Counted from the stretch's first letter, positions 1-12,304 are shown. The stretch is 64,000 nucleotides of DNA from Notospermus geniculatus (GCA_002633025.1 NMRB01000340.1:328244-392243), one strand, 5' to 3'. Notes: a model not told the origin generated them from the sequence alone. Translations and numbers: made by a program.

Positions 1-262
1 GGGGGGGGGCGTGGGGGGCGTACGCCCCCCCTATTTTTGGCAGAGCAGTGATTTTTTTTAGCAAGAAAAATTCAGTCACATAAAAATTCGAGTTTTTTGC
101 TCTCAGATGCCAGGAAAATGCATCTAAAAGCACTTAAATTGTCAATTTTTTCTGGGGGAGGACGCCCAGACCCCCCGTTTTGGGCTCCGCGGTCCCGGTT
201 CTCACCACCTCCGTCGAGCTACGCCCCCCCCTTTCTGTCGACTCTGGATCCGACCCTATACC
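1..262. repeat. G/C-rich repeat relic ending in a GGATCCG-type tail
   Basis: The window opens with a G-run and a perfect 18-bp palindrome at 13-30 (GGGGGGCGTACGCCCCCC). A second C-run follows at 222-232, just upstream of CTCTGGATCCGACCC. The layout (C-rich block, TACGCCCCCC, then CTGGATCCG) resembles the tail of a dispersed repeat I have seen in many marine invertebrate genomes. I cannot name the family. Only the motif order is seen; the repeat assignment is inference. Confidence 0.35.
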
Positions 263-1101
263 GTCAAAATTCTGACATTCTGTAACCAATTTGAACATCA
301 ACTAGCATTTTAAGGTCACGAAGTTATAAGCTATGAACTTGACCACGGAATATTTATTGACTTTTTTCATTGTCGATATCCAGATTGCTAGAGTCAACAT
401 TGCAGTCTTCTACCATAATCCACTCGTATTATATTTTGTCCTGAAGAACCCATTGGAGTCGCTCAAGGACCTTGGCACACTGGAAACATGAATTTAGTGC
501 ACTATCTGTCCGGTACGCGTCGACTTACCAGAGTTAATGGGGAGCTCCAATTGGTCACGTGATGACTACTGATAGAGCAGACGAGACACCTAGCGTTGAC
601 CTAGGCCCATTGTTCGAGAGATGCGGTTCACCAAGCACGGCCAATCACACCTTGAATCGTCATGAATAATAGGTGGCATTGGTGTACTATCAGTTCAAAA
701 CCACGCGTATATTCTCGCGTGGTCTGCGTGATCGGTGTTCCCTATTTATTGTTCTACTTTACCATGTTTACGTGATTGTCTATTTGCCGAGTTGAATTTT
801 TGGATGTGTGCTCTGCCTTGGTGTTGGTCTTGCACCAGGAATGAGTGGTTCACTTAATAAATTGTCTTTTTTGTGAATGAGTGCTAAAATGGTTACATAC
901 AATAAGTGCAGCTGAGAATGAAATTGATATTCATAAAAGGTAGCGAATGCTTTTACTTCCAAGTTTTGCAGTACATTTACATTGGACCTCGCTGTGCAAA
1001 TCTTAAGTAAAAGCACCAGCCATTTTCCCACACAAAATGCACCTCTTCATCTGTTCTTGTATGAAAACGTTGCCATCCACATTTCATACATCGTGCTTTT
1101 T
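263..1101. other. no recognisable feature
   Basis: AT-leaning non-coding DNA. Overlapping short ORFs on both strands at 780-1257 run into the MITE at 1102 and show no protein motif. Nothing else can be supported. Confidence 0.5.
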
Positions 1102-1207
1102 CATCCTTCCACAGCAGGGGTTTGTACCTCACTCCTCTTCATCCACTCTCACTTTGTGTGCGAGTGTATGAAGATGAGCGAGACCAAAACCCTGCTATGG
1201 GAGGATG
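1102..1207. mobile_element. MITE family 1 (CATCCTCC palindrome), copy 1
   Basis: Nearly complete inverted repeat. The left arm starts CATCCTTCCACAGCAGGGG and the right arm ends CCCTGCTATGGGAGGATG, with GAGCGAGACCAAAACCC inside the right arm. The same palindrome occurs at 18.06, 37.72, 39.50, 46.90 and 47.01 kb. It is too short to encode a protein and is a non-autonomous DNA transposon. The 8-bp duplication at the 37.7-kb copy points to a hAT-type source. Confidence 0.8.
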
Positions 1208-1887
1208 TCCTTTTATTTTTTGCTTTTTTACGATATGAAGTTGTAGTACGGATTTGACAGAGTGAAAGGTATTGTCAAGTAAGAAATATGATACACTCCA
1301 CAATTCTTTGGAGAATTTTTCATCTGGTATATCTCTATCATTCTGTCATTTAAAATATGACGTTTTGTATTTTGTGTAGAGTTTTTAATCCTTGTCGTGG
1401 AAAATCGTGAGTTTTTCTGTGGAATAAGGTAGCGGTATTGTTGAACAGATAGCGATTCCTCCTCAGGTTCTCAAATGTTTCATGTCTCCAAGTTGAATGA
1501 TGGCCTCGTCTATTCCATAAGCTATCTAGTTCGCATGTCAGAGTGGCTTTAAGGCAATTGGAATAACTGGATTATAGGTTTTGTTCAAATGTCTCTAGGG
1601 TGTATCATGTTTGATATACCTGCCGACAGGAAATCCCTGGGAAATGTGCTGTTTATCTTGTATACAAGATAGTTCTTGTTGGTCGCGATCATCAGCAAAT
1701 AGTTACTACAAACATGTTTAGATAGTTACACTGGAGGAAAGGAAGATTTCCGTCGATGTTGATGGGGTTGTTTTTACTTTCTACCCCCCTGAAAGGTACA
1801 AAACTAGGCTAACAAAACCTTGTCCCTCGGCTATTGTCAGATTTTGAGGCACCGATTTTGTTGCTAGATGTCTTCTTGGTGAACTTT
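1208..1887. other. no recognisable feature
   Basis: AT-rich non-coding DNA with no long ORF, repeat array or hairpin that I could find. Confidence 0.5.
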
Positions 1888-2083
1888 ATGAGGGACTTTG
1901 CTGCCGTTAGAGGCCTCCACCAATTAGGGGTCCTAGAACGTCATGGAATGTGACGTCACAGAGAAGAAATGCGCGCCATGACGTCATTCATAATGACGTG
2001 GACGGCATGACTTACGTCTGTGACATTTTGTGACGTTCCAGGAGCACTAACAGGCGGCCTCTAACGGCAGGAAAGTTTCCCAT
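1888..2083. mobile_element. MITE family 2 (GGGAGACTTTCCTGCCGTTAGAGGCC), copy 1
   Basis: Fold-back element. The left end reads GGGACTTTGCTGCCGTTAGA and the right end CTCTAACGGCAGGAAAGT. The core has TGACGTCACAGAGAAGAAAT, then repeated TGACGT motifs, and GTTCCAGGAGCACTAACAGG near the right end. Five more copies lie at 9.8, 26.2, 43.9, 45.1 and 56.2 kb. No clear target-site duplication is visible, so the superfamily is open. Confidence 0.85.
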
Positions 2084-2754
2084 TGTTGAGAAGACTTTCC
2101 ATTGTTTCTAATGAATGTAGGTGTTGTTTTGATGCGTCCGGGAGGCTAGCTTCTCCTTGGGAGAATCACAGATCAAAGCTTACCAGGGGAATCAAAAACA
2201 GAGAGAGCCGCTTTTGTAGCCGGATGAGGGTGAGCGTAGGCTGTTTGACATTTCGATCATGGATGTGGGCGGTAGAAAGACAGTAGCAGAGGGTTAACCT
2301 TGTTCTTAGCCATTTGTGCGATACCTGCTGTTGTTGGTTGTGTCCATTTTTACCACTCCTTATTTCGCCTTTCCTCATCTAATACTGAAGACTTCAGACC
2401 TCTGCCATCAAGCCAAGTCGCCTACGTTCGCCACGATAGTGGTGAGAAATGAAATTACCCTAATATGGCCTTAGACTGGTTTCAGTCTTTGCCGTTGCAC
2501 TCCCGCGGCGCTCGCTTCACAGCAGTAGCGCTGTGGGAGTGGACAGGTGTAACATCTGTGAGTGTTTCTGTAGCTCAGTGTTCCCCAACAATAGACGCGG
2601 CCTAGAATGGTTATTGTTGGGTTAGTTGCCGCTTAATCCGTCAGAAGGGAAACAATAAGAAAAACACAGAAATACGGGGAACACTGATCGACGTTACACC
2701 GGCAAGGAGAGGAACTATGGTCTCATTGGACAGATTTCAAGCACGCATCCAAGG
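2084..2754. other. no recognisable feature
   Basis: Non-coding sequence. Short overlapping ORFs at 2083-2378 begin inside or next to the MITE and show no protein motif. Confidence 0.45.
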
Positions 2755-3091
2755 TACACTGTTAGAAATAACAGAAGATTTTACAGAAAATCTGTGCAGC
2801 AGAGTCCCCAGGACGGTTCTGTAAAATTACAGACCTGATCTGTAAAATTACAAACTTAAATAAATGTCAACAGAGATTTGACTGGAGGCTGACCAAATTA
2901 TATTTTCATACTGGCCTCAGAAGGCATCATTATGGGATGTCCAATGGAGTCCAGCCAATACAGGAAAACATGAATCATACCATAAAAAAATTATGTAAAT
3001 TTACAGAAAGTGCTGGGGACTCTGCTGCAGGGAATTTCTGTAAAATTACTGCAGAATTACTACTGTAAATTTAATAATTTCTAACAGTGTA
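2755..3091. mobile_element. fold-back DNA transposon with ACACTGTTAGAAAT ends
   Basis: The left end TACACTGTTAGAAAT is mirrored by ATTTCTAACAGTGTA at the right end. Repeated TCTGTAAAATTACAG motifs lie inside both halves, and CAGAGTCCCCAG is mirrored by CTGGGGACTCTG, so the whole unit can fold back. The outermost TA at each end may be a TA target duplication, as in Tc1/mariner-type elements. It has no coding capacity. Confidence 0.75.
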
Positions 3092-4517
3092 TGATACAAC
3101 ATCACTGAACGAGTTATCAACGAGTGTTGTGTAAGATCAAAGAATATATGTGGTTTCAACCAGTTTTACCATCAATGAAACAAAGCTACCTCCTGCTTTG
3201 TCGTGATCATCACGGAAATGCCACTCTGCAGCGGTCGTGGTAAAATATTCAAGTTCTTCTTTTAATTCGCTTTGGTAAGAAGTCAAACAATACATTGCAA
3301 CATCAAAGTGGGTTTCCACCGTATTGACGCCAGCTCTGGTCGAAACCTAGCAAAGCCCTTATTCCTTGTGGTCATCGGTGAGTTAAATGAACCGACGGCA
3401 TGGACCTAATCGGCTGTAAGATACAGTAGATCAGCGCACACGAAACGAGTTTCATCAGAAAGTACAACACAAATCAACACCAACATTTTATGCGACTTTG
3501 CGTCCTTGACGTCGCAAAAAGCGATGAGAAAAAGCAGTTGGTTGTTTGATTTGTGATCAGTAAAGGATTGTGTTGACTCTATAATGAAGTGATGCCCGAT
3601 CTTTAACAGTGATGGCACCTCTGTGTTTGCGGTGACAGATAACATCCGCAGTACAAACAATCGTTAATATGAAATTAATGTCCTTCCCTTGGAGATAAAA
3701 CAAAAGTTGGAGAAAAAATAACTGGTTGGTTTTGTGTTCCTGCGCTGTAATAGAAGACTTTGATCTAGGATTGTGTGCGTGTTTGGTTTGGCGTTCATAG
3801 AAGGAGTCGGTTTATCAGGCAAATATTCTCTGCTTGCGTTCACACTATCAGAATTACGTGTGGCTATGACGGAATTCATCACGTCCATTAGTAGCTCTAG
3901 ATGGACAGCAACATTTTTATGCGGCGTCAATCGTGGACTTGTGTGTGAAAAACCACATTATAACTGTGGACCCACCAACCAACAGGGATGTTTTAGTTCA
4001 ATATTGGGGATGTCCCTAGTTGAAAGCCTGCCAAATGAACCATACGTCATGCAGAGTTAATTATGTAGTTTGCACCTGATGTCCTCATTTGGATAGGATC
4101 AAATCTAATGTCCTCAGTTTGTCGATTTGTGACGGTCATGTCATTTCTGTATCGACCAACTGGGGCCACACAGCCATGTGTACATGTGTAACATGTAATA
4201 AACGGGTTATTTTGGTTCCCGAAGCCGCCGCCTAGAGTCGGTGTCACCCCTGGTAGCGGCATTTGGAAGCGAAATAAACGTGGCCTTTATTCGTGTCCCC
4301 ATTTGTGTAGCATAGAACGGGATGTCCCATTCGTCATTTACACATTCAGATTTAGTATCAGGAATTTAGAATAACGAAGTCAAGAGGGCTGAATGCATCG
4401 TCAAGTAATTCTCACGGTCAAAATCACGCCGGATCGAACAGCCTTGAACTGGGGTATCATTAGGAAAAGTCTTGATACCATCTACCGAACATTGCTACAG
4501 CGACAAAGTGGGTGATA
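3092..4517. other. no recognisable feature
   Basis: Contains several 60-95 codon ORFs on both strands (3137-4262) that overlap each other and show no recognisable motif. No repeat array or strong hairpin was seen. Confidence 0.4.
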
Positions 4518-4634
4518 ATAGGTATCCGCCACGGGTTACTGACGACTACGTACGAGTACGATAAGATCAGTGCATAATGCATGCATTGGGTTACTGCCGC
4601 ATGTAGTCGTCAGTAATCCGTGGCGGATACCTAT
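4518..4634. mobile_element. 117-bp fold-back element
   Basis: The left arm ATAGGTATCCGCCACGGGTT continues to GACGACTACGT. It is mirrored by ATGTAGTCGTCAGTAATCCG ... GGCGGATACCTAT. Arms are about 33 bp with one or two mismatches; the spacer carries two GTGCATAATGCATGCA-like palindromes. Only one copy is in this window. Confidence 0.7.
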
Positions 4635-5211
4635 AAAGACTGGGTGGGCGCTGGTAACTTAAATGGCCTTCACAATGCATGAGTCTCTGCTGTACATTTG
4701 AATCAATGCAATAGACAAGATCAGTTTATTAAACTTGTCTTTTTTCCACTCTCTGTCGTAGAAGAGGCCAATTAGTGAGTTTCTCTCCTCTTAATTGCCA
4801 TTCTCTGTTAATTATTTCTGTGATGACAGCCCTTATCAAATAAATTACACTCATTGGTCGTAATTAGTGCTAGCAGTGGTGGTGTATTTGCTTTATTTGT
4901 GGCATTCCTGGCGAGAGGAAATTACAATTGAGGCAGAAATGAAAAGTTGAAAAAACGTTTCGATTATAAAAAAGTGGAGTGGACTTTCTAGTTGGACTTA
5001 TTACATTGCAGCAATCTGCATCTTTAGAAAGTCTTGTGTAGAATTCTCATGACATGTGTTGGACAAAGGACAGACACAGAAACCATTGAGATTTGACAAG
5101 TGCACTTCATCTAATGTGCAAACATTTTGATGTTAGAATGAGGGGGTCGCCACTTCTCCACGGAAAGATGTCGCTGCGACCAAATCAGGCCTTTTCATTG
5201 TCTTCAGGGCC

Positions 5212-5807
5212 CAGTTCCTGAAACAGCGTTAAATTTAACATGGCGTTAGGGACAACGCCACGTTAGCCAGCGATAGCTAACGTGGCGCTAGATAGTGGTT
5301 CCAGAGACAGCGTTAGCACCAGCGATAACTAACGCCATGTTTAACGCTAGTTGCTAGGGATATGTTTTCTTGACACTGTAAATTCAAGATGGCAGCCACT
5401 GGAGCAACCATGTCAAGCCTGTCAAGAAAAACAGGGAGAAACCACCAAATTCAAGTTTTCCTGAGTCAGTTTCTTGAGTGCAGCATGCAGCAGAGGATTT
5501 TCTGACAGTGAGGGGCAAGTTTGGGGCCAGTATGTGAAAAATAGAAAATCTTCCAAGTTAGAGGCAGTCAGCCAACTTGTGAATATTTCATATTTCTTTT
5601 TCTGTCTCTAATTTTATAGTTTAGGTCATTATATGGAAAAAATATACACATAATTGCCATAAAATGCATTATTTAGGGCCATCTAAGAAAAGAATATGGA
5701 AGTTAGCGCTGACTTATCGCTGGCTAGAGGTGGGTCATGCAGGCGTTAACTTTAAACGCTGACTTAGCGCCATTGTCAGACTATCGCTCTTTCTGGAACC
5801 CGCTTAN
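5212..5807. mobile_element. composite fold-back repeat with CAGTTCCTGAAACAGCGTTA ends
   Basis: The left part carries several inverted blocks built on AACGCCATGTTAA, GCGATAGCTAACGTGGCG and GCGTTAGCACCAGCGATAAC. The right part (5700-5800) repeats GTTAGCGCTGACTTATCGCT and ends TTTCTGGAACCC, loosely mirroring the start. A single ambiguous base at 5807 sits exactly at the right edge. The GTTAGCGC words alternate in orientation, so the unit can form a complex hairpin. Confidence 0.5.
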
Positions 5808-6371
5808 TAATTTCCAATAGAAAAAGTTAATCCTTGCAACGATACATCACAGTATGAGGAATAAATGTCATCGCTTTATGATGTCTGTTATGGCAAGAAA
5901 ATGTAACTTGTAGGCCAGAAGTGAAGTGGGGATTTATAGTGTCTGTAGCCCCAGGAGTGTTGAAAAAGGAAGTAAAAAATCTCTAATGTCACATGATGTG
6001 ACATTACAGAGGTGTCGCTTGTTTACATTTGGGTAGTTTGCAAAGAAAAATAACCCAATATATGAAGTGTTTTTCTCGTAGGCCTACTTACAATAGCCTT
6101 CTGATTTCCCTTCTGCTTTGGGAAGATAAAGATGTTGTCATTCGGAACAGCTTCCTGATGGCAGATGCGGTATATTGCTGAAATCAAGTCAGACACATTA
6201 TGCAAGAAATTGTCTCTTCTTTCCTCGGCATGACCCTTTCATTTCGAAGGCCAATTTTGTTGAAAATCAGACGATGTAACTAGAGTTGCGAAATTGACTT
6301 GGGAGTCAATTTCATTGAAGACAGCCCAAGAGAAATATGCATATGTATGAAAGACCAGTAAAAATCAAGAA

Positions 6372-6400
6372 AGACCGCCCATCGCGAGAATGGGCGGTCT
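6372..6400. other. short perfect hairpin AGACCGCCCA
   Basis: A perfect 10-bp stem (AGACCGCCCA / TGGGCGGTCT) with a 9-nt loop TCGCGAGAA. It is GC-rich in an AT-rich context. No function is claimed. Confidence 0.5.
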
Positions 6401-6456
6401 CAAAATACGCTTGAGAGGAAGTTGAAAGCCATCACTAGGTGTTTTGGGAAACCCCT

Positions 6457-6565
6457 GGCCCCGTATTCATAAAACTACTTAAGTCTAAGTGTGATACTTA
6501 TCTTTTGTGTTGAACAAAGGATAGGTGTCATACTTAGACTTAAGTAGTTTTAAGAATACGGGGCC
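6457..6565. mobile_element. palindromic MITE with GGCCCCGTATTCATAAAACT ends
   Basis: The left arm GGCCCCGTATTCATAAAACT ... TTAAGTCTAAGT is mirrored by ACTTAGACTTAAGTAG ... GAATACGGGGCC. Arms are about 45 bp with one or two mismatches around a short centre. This GGGCCCCGTATTCATAAA type of end is common among short palindromic repeats of aquatic invertebrate genomes (general knowledge, not checked here). Confidence 0.75.
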
Positions 6566-8086
6566 TGGAGTGTGTTTCAAGTATATGACAATAAGATTTC
6601 GGTGCGATTTCACCCTTTGGTACTGTGGGGTTTGTCAGTTTTCGTGAAGTTGGCACTGGGAGTGAAAAGGTTAAGAAGGTTGAAGCTTGAGTAAAACCTA
6701 AAATAGATCTCGCTTATCTATTTTTGGTAAAACCTACATGTAAGTGAAGGATTGATGAGTCCTCCAGTTCTCTGTGGTGGCACTGCAAATTCACAAGTCA
6801 TTCACAAGAAGATATGTATTTCTGCTTGAAACAGACTCCTAACACAATTATCAATTAATATCACAATAACCTAATTAGAAACTTGAGACTTACTCAGTCA
6901 AGAGGATGGCATTGATAGGAAATCATTGTTGTAGTGTGATGGATGGGGATCCCAAGAACGGGAGAGGTGGGGAAATAAAACTGATGATGTCATATGGCGC
7001 CCCTCCCCCCGTGACCCAGAAATTTGTGAACCTATTGCTGTGATGATGATATTGGGTGCGAACCTGTCTCTTCGTCAAGGTAAGCCAGCGGTTTTCATCT
7101 GCACCTATTAGACTTTAAGTTGCATACGATATGTGGAAAAAAGTTTCGGTTCTCTACACCATAGAAAGTTTAACTCAATGTTACTTCCTTTGATCTTTAA
7201 GTAGAGTAGTCCTTCCGTTAGTGGACACCACCACCCTAGGACATCGAAGTGCATCGTATTGTATCAGATTTGCATCACGTGTTGTATCAGATTTTTCCGT
7301 CAGTGCCAAACCCATAGTATTATTGGCCCTGGTAAGTATGGAAGAGGCCATCTCAAGCTATTCATGTTCCTCACTTGGGTGGGGTCTTGCCCTCAATTGC
7401 AAGACACAAGGTGCAGGGCACCACGGTTTACTATCCCATGCGACCAAGTCATTTGGTTACTTCTATTCATTTTTACCTCTGTAATAGGGACACCTCTCGA
7501 TTAAGGACCATATCACCCACTCAGTGTCTTGAAAGAGTCCTGACGGAATGCTTCACTGTAAAATCCAAATGGTTTTATGACAAAAACGTGTTACCAGGGA
7601 CAGATTTTTTCATGCAGCACAGACATGTGTTGGAATAAATGCATAGCAACAAAGTTATGAAGAGAGATAAAGTTGTGTATGTGACGGAATAAAAAAATTA
7701 ATATGGCCAGTTCTTTCTTGTGTAAGATAATGCCATCATCCCTAATCCTTTTGTGAGCTACAGCATGCGCCCAATTCACCATCATAAGCTCTATGTCACA
7801 TTCTGGCAAATCCCTGGCTCTATTGATTGTGAGAGAATTATTTTTTATACCATTTGCCATATTTTTATGTCTACCGTAATAATCACATCATGGGTTTCGA
7901 ATCCCAACGTGTGAGAAGAATGAAGGCGATTTTTTGTGTGGAATGCGTGTCGTGCAAATTTGATGTCGAGCATGGTGAAGTTTTTAAAAGAAATGCGGTT
8001 GTACTTTACTTCAAATCATGTCTACATTTATAATTTTATTTTTATTCCTCTTTCAAAAAATCACCACCGGAGGATCAAATACTACT
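6566..8086. other. no recognisable feature
   Basis: Non-coding. Overlapping 80-90 codon ORFs at 7221-7860 lie in three frames and both strands, typical of chance. A possible AG/GT-bounded exon at 7020-7079 was considered and not kept. Confidence 0.4.
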
Positions 8087-8619
8087 AGTTCTCCCATATG
8101 ACGTCGTGGCGATGTCCAAGCATGATATGACACTACCAAACTCACCTTTTCAGATTATCTCAGCTAAACTTTTGTGACCATGATCGCTTGAACAGCTTAG
8201 CGTGCCGGCAGCCATTGAATGGCTCGCGGGGTTTGTTGTGGCGCCATGACAGTTGGTCATCGATATCAAGCACCATTTTGAGAAAAAGGCAAAAGAAGGA
8301 TTTTAGTTTAATGGGAAATGCATTAGACAGCCAAACTTCGGAGGCGCATTCTGCAAAATCCTTCAATATCAATGAGAATAGTACAGAATGTACATCTTGA
8401 CTTACTGAATTTGAAAACGTCATTAACCCATTTTAACAAATTTTTAATGTAACCTCGTCCCCAGTGTTTACATTCGCATATTTGCACAGGTGTTGCATAT
8501 GGCTGGAGCACGGCTTTGCCTGGAGGCTAGATTCACTCTCTATGGAAGGTACCACCAAAAATGTAAACAAACCCCGCGAGCCATTCGCTTTAAGCTTCTG
8601 ACGTCATATGGTGAGAACT
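8087..8619. mobile_element. 533-bp fold-back element with AGTTCTCCCATATGACGTC ends
   Basis: The outer arms are AGTTCTCCCATATGACGTC (8087) and GACGTCATATGGTGAGAACT (ending 8619). A second inverted pair lies inside: AATGGCTCGCGGGGTTTGTT near 8217 against AAACCCCGCGAGCCATTCG near 8570. Two nested inverted repeats support a non-autonomous DNA transposon. No target-site duplication was resolved. Confidence 0.65.
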
Positions 8620-8955
8620 TTGTTGAAAAGGTCTATAGACCACTAGCTATCGTGTTTTCCATATATATATGTACCTGTAACAAGCTACCTACTTGTAGCT
8701 CTAGGGTTGCACGTAATATTCGGGTTCGGCTGACTCAAAACGTGGTCATTCATTTGCTCATAAATTGATGTATTTCTTTGGTATATTGGTCTCCCAATTC
8801 AGTCCAAATTGTCCTTGTCCTTGCAGCTGATTTATTTGTAACCTCATGCTCTGCCGGTAGGCAGAAGCTTGTGTGTGCTAAATGATTCGTGGGTCTGTAA
8901 GATTGCTTCCCATAAAGGAAATATTGTAGCAGACCATTATGTTGGTAGATTTATT

Positions 8956-9138
8956 TACACCAACATCGCAGTTGTAAGGTCACAGAGTTCTGGCATTGCT
9001 GGTGTCGTGTTTATCCTGTTGGTGATGGTCGGCATTGCTGACGCAGCAGGCTGTTGATGTCTCGAATCAAAGTCCTGACACTGACGCTTTTGATATGTTG
9101 GAGGAGCTAGATCCCAGTGGCAAAGCCAGATCTCATGC
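8956..9138. mobile_element. MITE family 5 (ACACCAACATCGCAGTTGTAAGG), copy 1, right end decayed
   Basis: The left end ACACCAACATCGCAGTTGTA is followed by AGGTCACAGAG, then GATGGTCGGCATTGCTGAC and CAGGCTGTTGATGTC. The right part GCCAGATCTCATGC is a decayed version of the GCCAGGTCTCTGTGAC end seen in the 42.1-kb copy. A second copy is at 13.8 kb. Confidence 0.65.
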
Positions 9139-9784
9139 TCGAGTACGTAGATGCTCCAGGGAGTACTTAATGTTGAGAGCGAACAATTACAGACTGAATT
9201 CAGTCGGTATCACGCTGGTCTTATAATATGGTAGAAGCCTTTGAGTCACGAGGTAAAAATCTCACACAAGGTTTTGAAAAAAAACTTGAGCAACCTTGGA
9301 CGTCAGCTCGAGGCGAAGTGGATTCCCTGATGACATTGCAAAGATTAAAATAGTCCAATTTCACATACATGTATTTCATCGGTGTGTCTCAGAGGTATTG
9401 GCTTTGAGTATCATTTTACGATCCCGGTAACTTTGTTTTTGTGGCCCTTGTATAATGTTCTCTACGGTTCTATTCTCAACGGTACAGTTATTGTGCGGGG
9501 GTTGCCGCCATGGTAAAGATATCTATTATAGTGGGAATATCGTTTCAAATCATATTGAAAATTCCAATAAATCAGATTGAAAAGAATTCGACTGTCAGTT
9601 GCCGTCTCAAATTCAGCTTCATCTCTTGCTGGTGAAATCGGCAAGGGAAGATTGGTTGGAATGAAAATAAAAACTCAAGCGAGATTTCTGGTCTGCAGCT
9701 TGAAATCAATGAAAAAATTACTGATTCTGAATTCCAGCTCAACTTTGAAGTAGAGGATGAAGTCCATTTCTTTCTGAAAGGTCA
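9139..9784. other. no recognisable feature
   Basis: AT-rich non-coding sequence; no array, hairpin or coding signal seen. Confidence 0.45.
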
Positions 9785-9985
9785 ATGGGAGACTTTACTG
9801 CCATTAGAGGCCACCACCAGTTAGCCGTCCCAGAACGTCACAAAATTTGACGTCACAGACGTAAGTCATGGCCTCCACGTCATTATGGATGACGTTTGTG
9901 GCGTGCATTTCTCTGCGATGTCAAATTTCATGACGTCCTAGGACCGCTAACTGGTGGTGGCCTCTAACGGCAGAAAAGTCTCACA
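9785..9985. mobile_element. MITE family 2, copy 2
   Basis: Ends ATGGGAGACTTTACTGCCAT and CTCTAACGGCAGAAAAGTCT. Inside are TTTGACGTCACAGACGTAAG and GTCCTAGGACCGCTAACTGG. The asymmetric core (CACGTCATTATGGATGACG) runs in the opposite orientation to copy 1, as expected for a near-palindrome inserted either way. Confidence 0.85.
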
Positions 9986-10689
9986 TTGGGATGGTTCACC
10001 ACGAACGGATGGTCAATCTAATCCGAGATAATACTTGAGATCATCTGCTACAGGAATTAACTCAGGAGTGGGGGTTGCTCATCTGACCATCCCTAGGTTT
10101 AGACCAAAACTAATCCACAGACGAACAAATTGCAGAATTCACCCCATTAGTCATCATTTGTGCAAGGAAGATGAACGTGGTTGGGAAACTACCCCCTTGA
10201 TGCCGGGCCGTCAGGTGGAGTAAGTCCATGGTCACTGTGATGAGCTGCTAATGGATCCATATGTCATTCGTTCAACCCTTGGTGCTTTATTTGGTGAAGC
10301 GATGGGGAAACAATTCAATCTATAGGTTCATGTGTTCCTGGCTTCTGTGGAAATCTGGGCAAGTGATTGACGCCAGGCTCTGGTTCGGGTAATACTACAA
10401 TGACAGTGATAAGTTGGCCACCATGATATAGTTGCACGATACACCAGGTTCGGCTTGTTGGTCATATTCCCCAGGTCAGAACATGTATACCCCTATTGCC
10501 CCTAATCAGATCAATCTTGTTTTAGAAAATGAGGTTTGTTGTAATGCCCATAAAATTCAAACATCAGAACTTATACGGTCTCCATTGCATACATGAAAGG
10601 CCTAATAGGCCAATATAGAAATGATAAGAAAGGTAGTTTGGAAAATATTCCAGTTAAAATCTGATTTCTTTCAGTACACCCAATTGACA
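9986..10689. other. no recognisable feature
   Basis: Non-coding, mixed composition; no supported element. Confidence 0.4.
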
Positions 10690-10770
10690 CTGACGGCCAA
10701 TATGGCCGCACCATGCAGTTCCTATGAATTCTATGCTAATTAGGGTGTGACGTCACGTGAAGAACCTCTA
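10690..10770. mobile_element. MITE family 3 (GTGACGTCACGTGAAGAACC), one-ended fragment
   Basis: TGACGGCCAATATGGCCGC is followed by GTGACGTCACGTGAAGAACC and TCTA. This matches the right half of the full copy at 18.9-19.1 kb (TTTTGACGGCCAACATGGCG ... CACGTGACC), with the other half missing. Confidence 0.5.
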
Positions 10771-12304
10771 TTATATAATAGTTGGCACGCCAGTACTCTG
10801 CCCAAGAGTACAGTTCCCTGTTTGCGCCCAAAGTATACCTAGCAACGGTCTTCGGTCGTTGGCCTGAAAGCTCCATGCAACTGTGTTTAACACACTTACT
10901 AAATGGACGTCTAAAAAACCTCCCAAACCAACATCCAGCCAATGATTATCACCTCTGTGATGGTCGTAGAGACGTTGCTTATCAAGGGTGCCATTCACAG
11001 TTCTTTTTTATTTAATTAAAGTTGCTGGTCATTCCCTCTCATAAATTTACATGCTTCTCATTTCTAAGATATCATTCGACAGGACAGCTCATGAACACTA
11101 GGGTCACGTCCTAATGACCATTGGTCAGGACACCAGTGGCGTGTATCATCTGACCTGCAGTAAACCAATCACCATAAAGTATATCATCTCCATACCATAA
11201 TGGCGGTCAGGTCATCGTTTGAATGACTTAAGACGTTCAGTTATCGAGACTGAACACATTCAGGCCGTGGCTTCTCCACTTCAGTGTCCCGTTGATGGCT
11301 TGTCCTGCTTGGATTACGAAGGTTAATTGACCCTTCGGGGATTAATTGGTAATTATGACCTGGTCAGAATTTCGTAACGAGGTGAAACAAGTTCATTTGG
11401 CGGTGTTTAGAAAAAAGAGTACAGTTTCCTCTTTGTCTTCTTGAGGTGCTTGGTTGGCAATGCTCATGGACCAAGTCAAGATCAGGACGCAAATTTTTTA
11501 AACGTAGAATCGAAAAAGGGAGAAAAGTCTGAAAGATCATGTTTGTTTTTCCGGACATTTCAACTTGTAAACAAGTTACGATGCCCTGGAGTCGATCAAT
11601 GGAAGTTGACGAAGGTGTTGCCTGTAACTTGATGTCTGACTGACAATTTGTCACCAAGACCTGCAGATTCTCAAACCAGTCAGGAAATGCGTGACCTGAA
11701 CTTCTCCTGGCCTCCAGAGGATTGACTTCATCTTACGAATGGCATCTGTCCATCCATTCTAAGAACATACCGTACGCTGCAAAAAGTAATTCAGAAATGT
11801 TGTTATTACTTATCGGACTGCGATACCAGACTGCATCTGGAGTAATTGAATTGCAAATGTTTTTCCAGCAAGTAAAGTAATTAGAATCTCTGCCCAGAAA
11901 CTGTAACAGCGAAGCTAGTCGTGTATCAGGTCAGTTCAGCTGCTGTCATTGCTTATTGAAAGATTCTCCAGCTCTCCTTCAAGCCAGCTGTCCACTGGGA
12001 CCCGTCTGGGCGTTCGGTCTGATGGCCTGAATGTGTGACTTGAGAATCTAAGTAGAAATGAGTCTTGTGATTTTGTTTGCAGCAGCGATCAACTCGACTG
12101 ATATATGCACTGGTCATTTGTCCAAAGGGATCCTGTGTAATCATATCACGAGGTAACCAGTGATGTATGGAGACGAAGCTACTGTCCTATTAGGAGCACA
12201 GGACTCCTGGTGATGACCGGTTGTGACCTTAATATGGAAGATAAATCAATGATCTGTGTGTTTGATGATCATCTTTTCCACGACGTAACATCGCTCTTTG
12301 GGTT
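10771..12304. other. no recognisable feature
   Basis: Short overlapping ORFs at 10736-11015 and 11364-11657 lie on both strands and are not recognisable. No repeat was found. Confidence 0.4.

Noticed and set aside
7020-7079. 60-nt exon candidate before GTAAGCC
   Set aside because: The acceptor side (CGTGACCCAG) is weak and only chance-level evidence remains.
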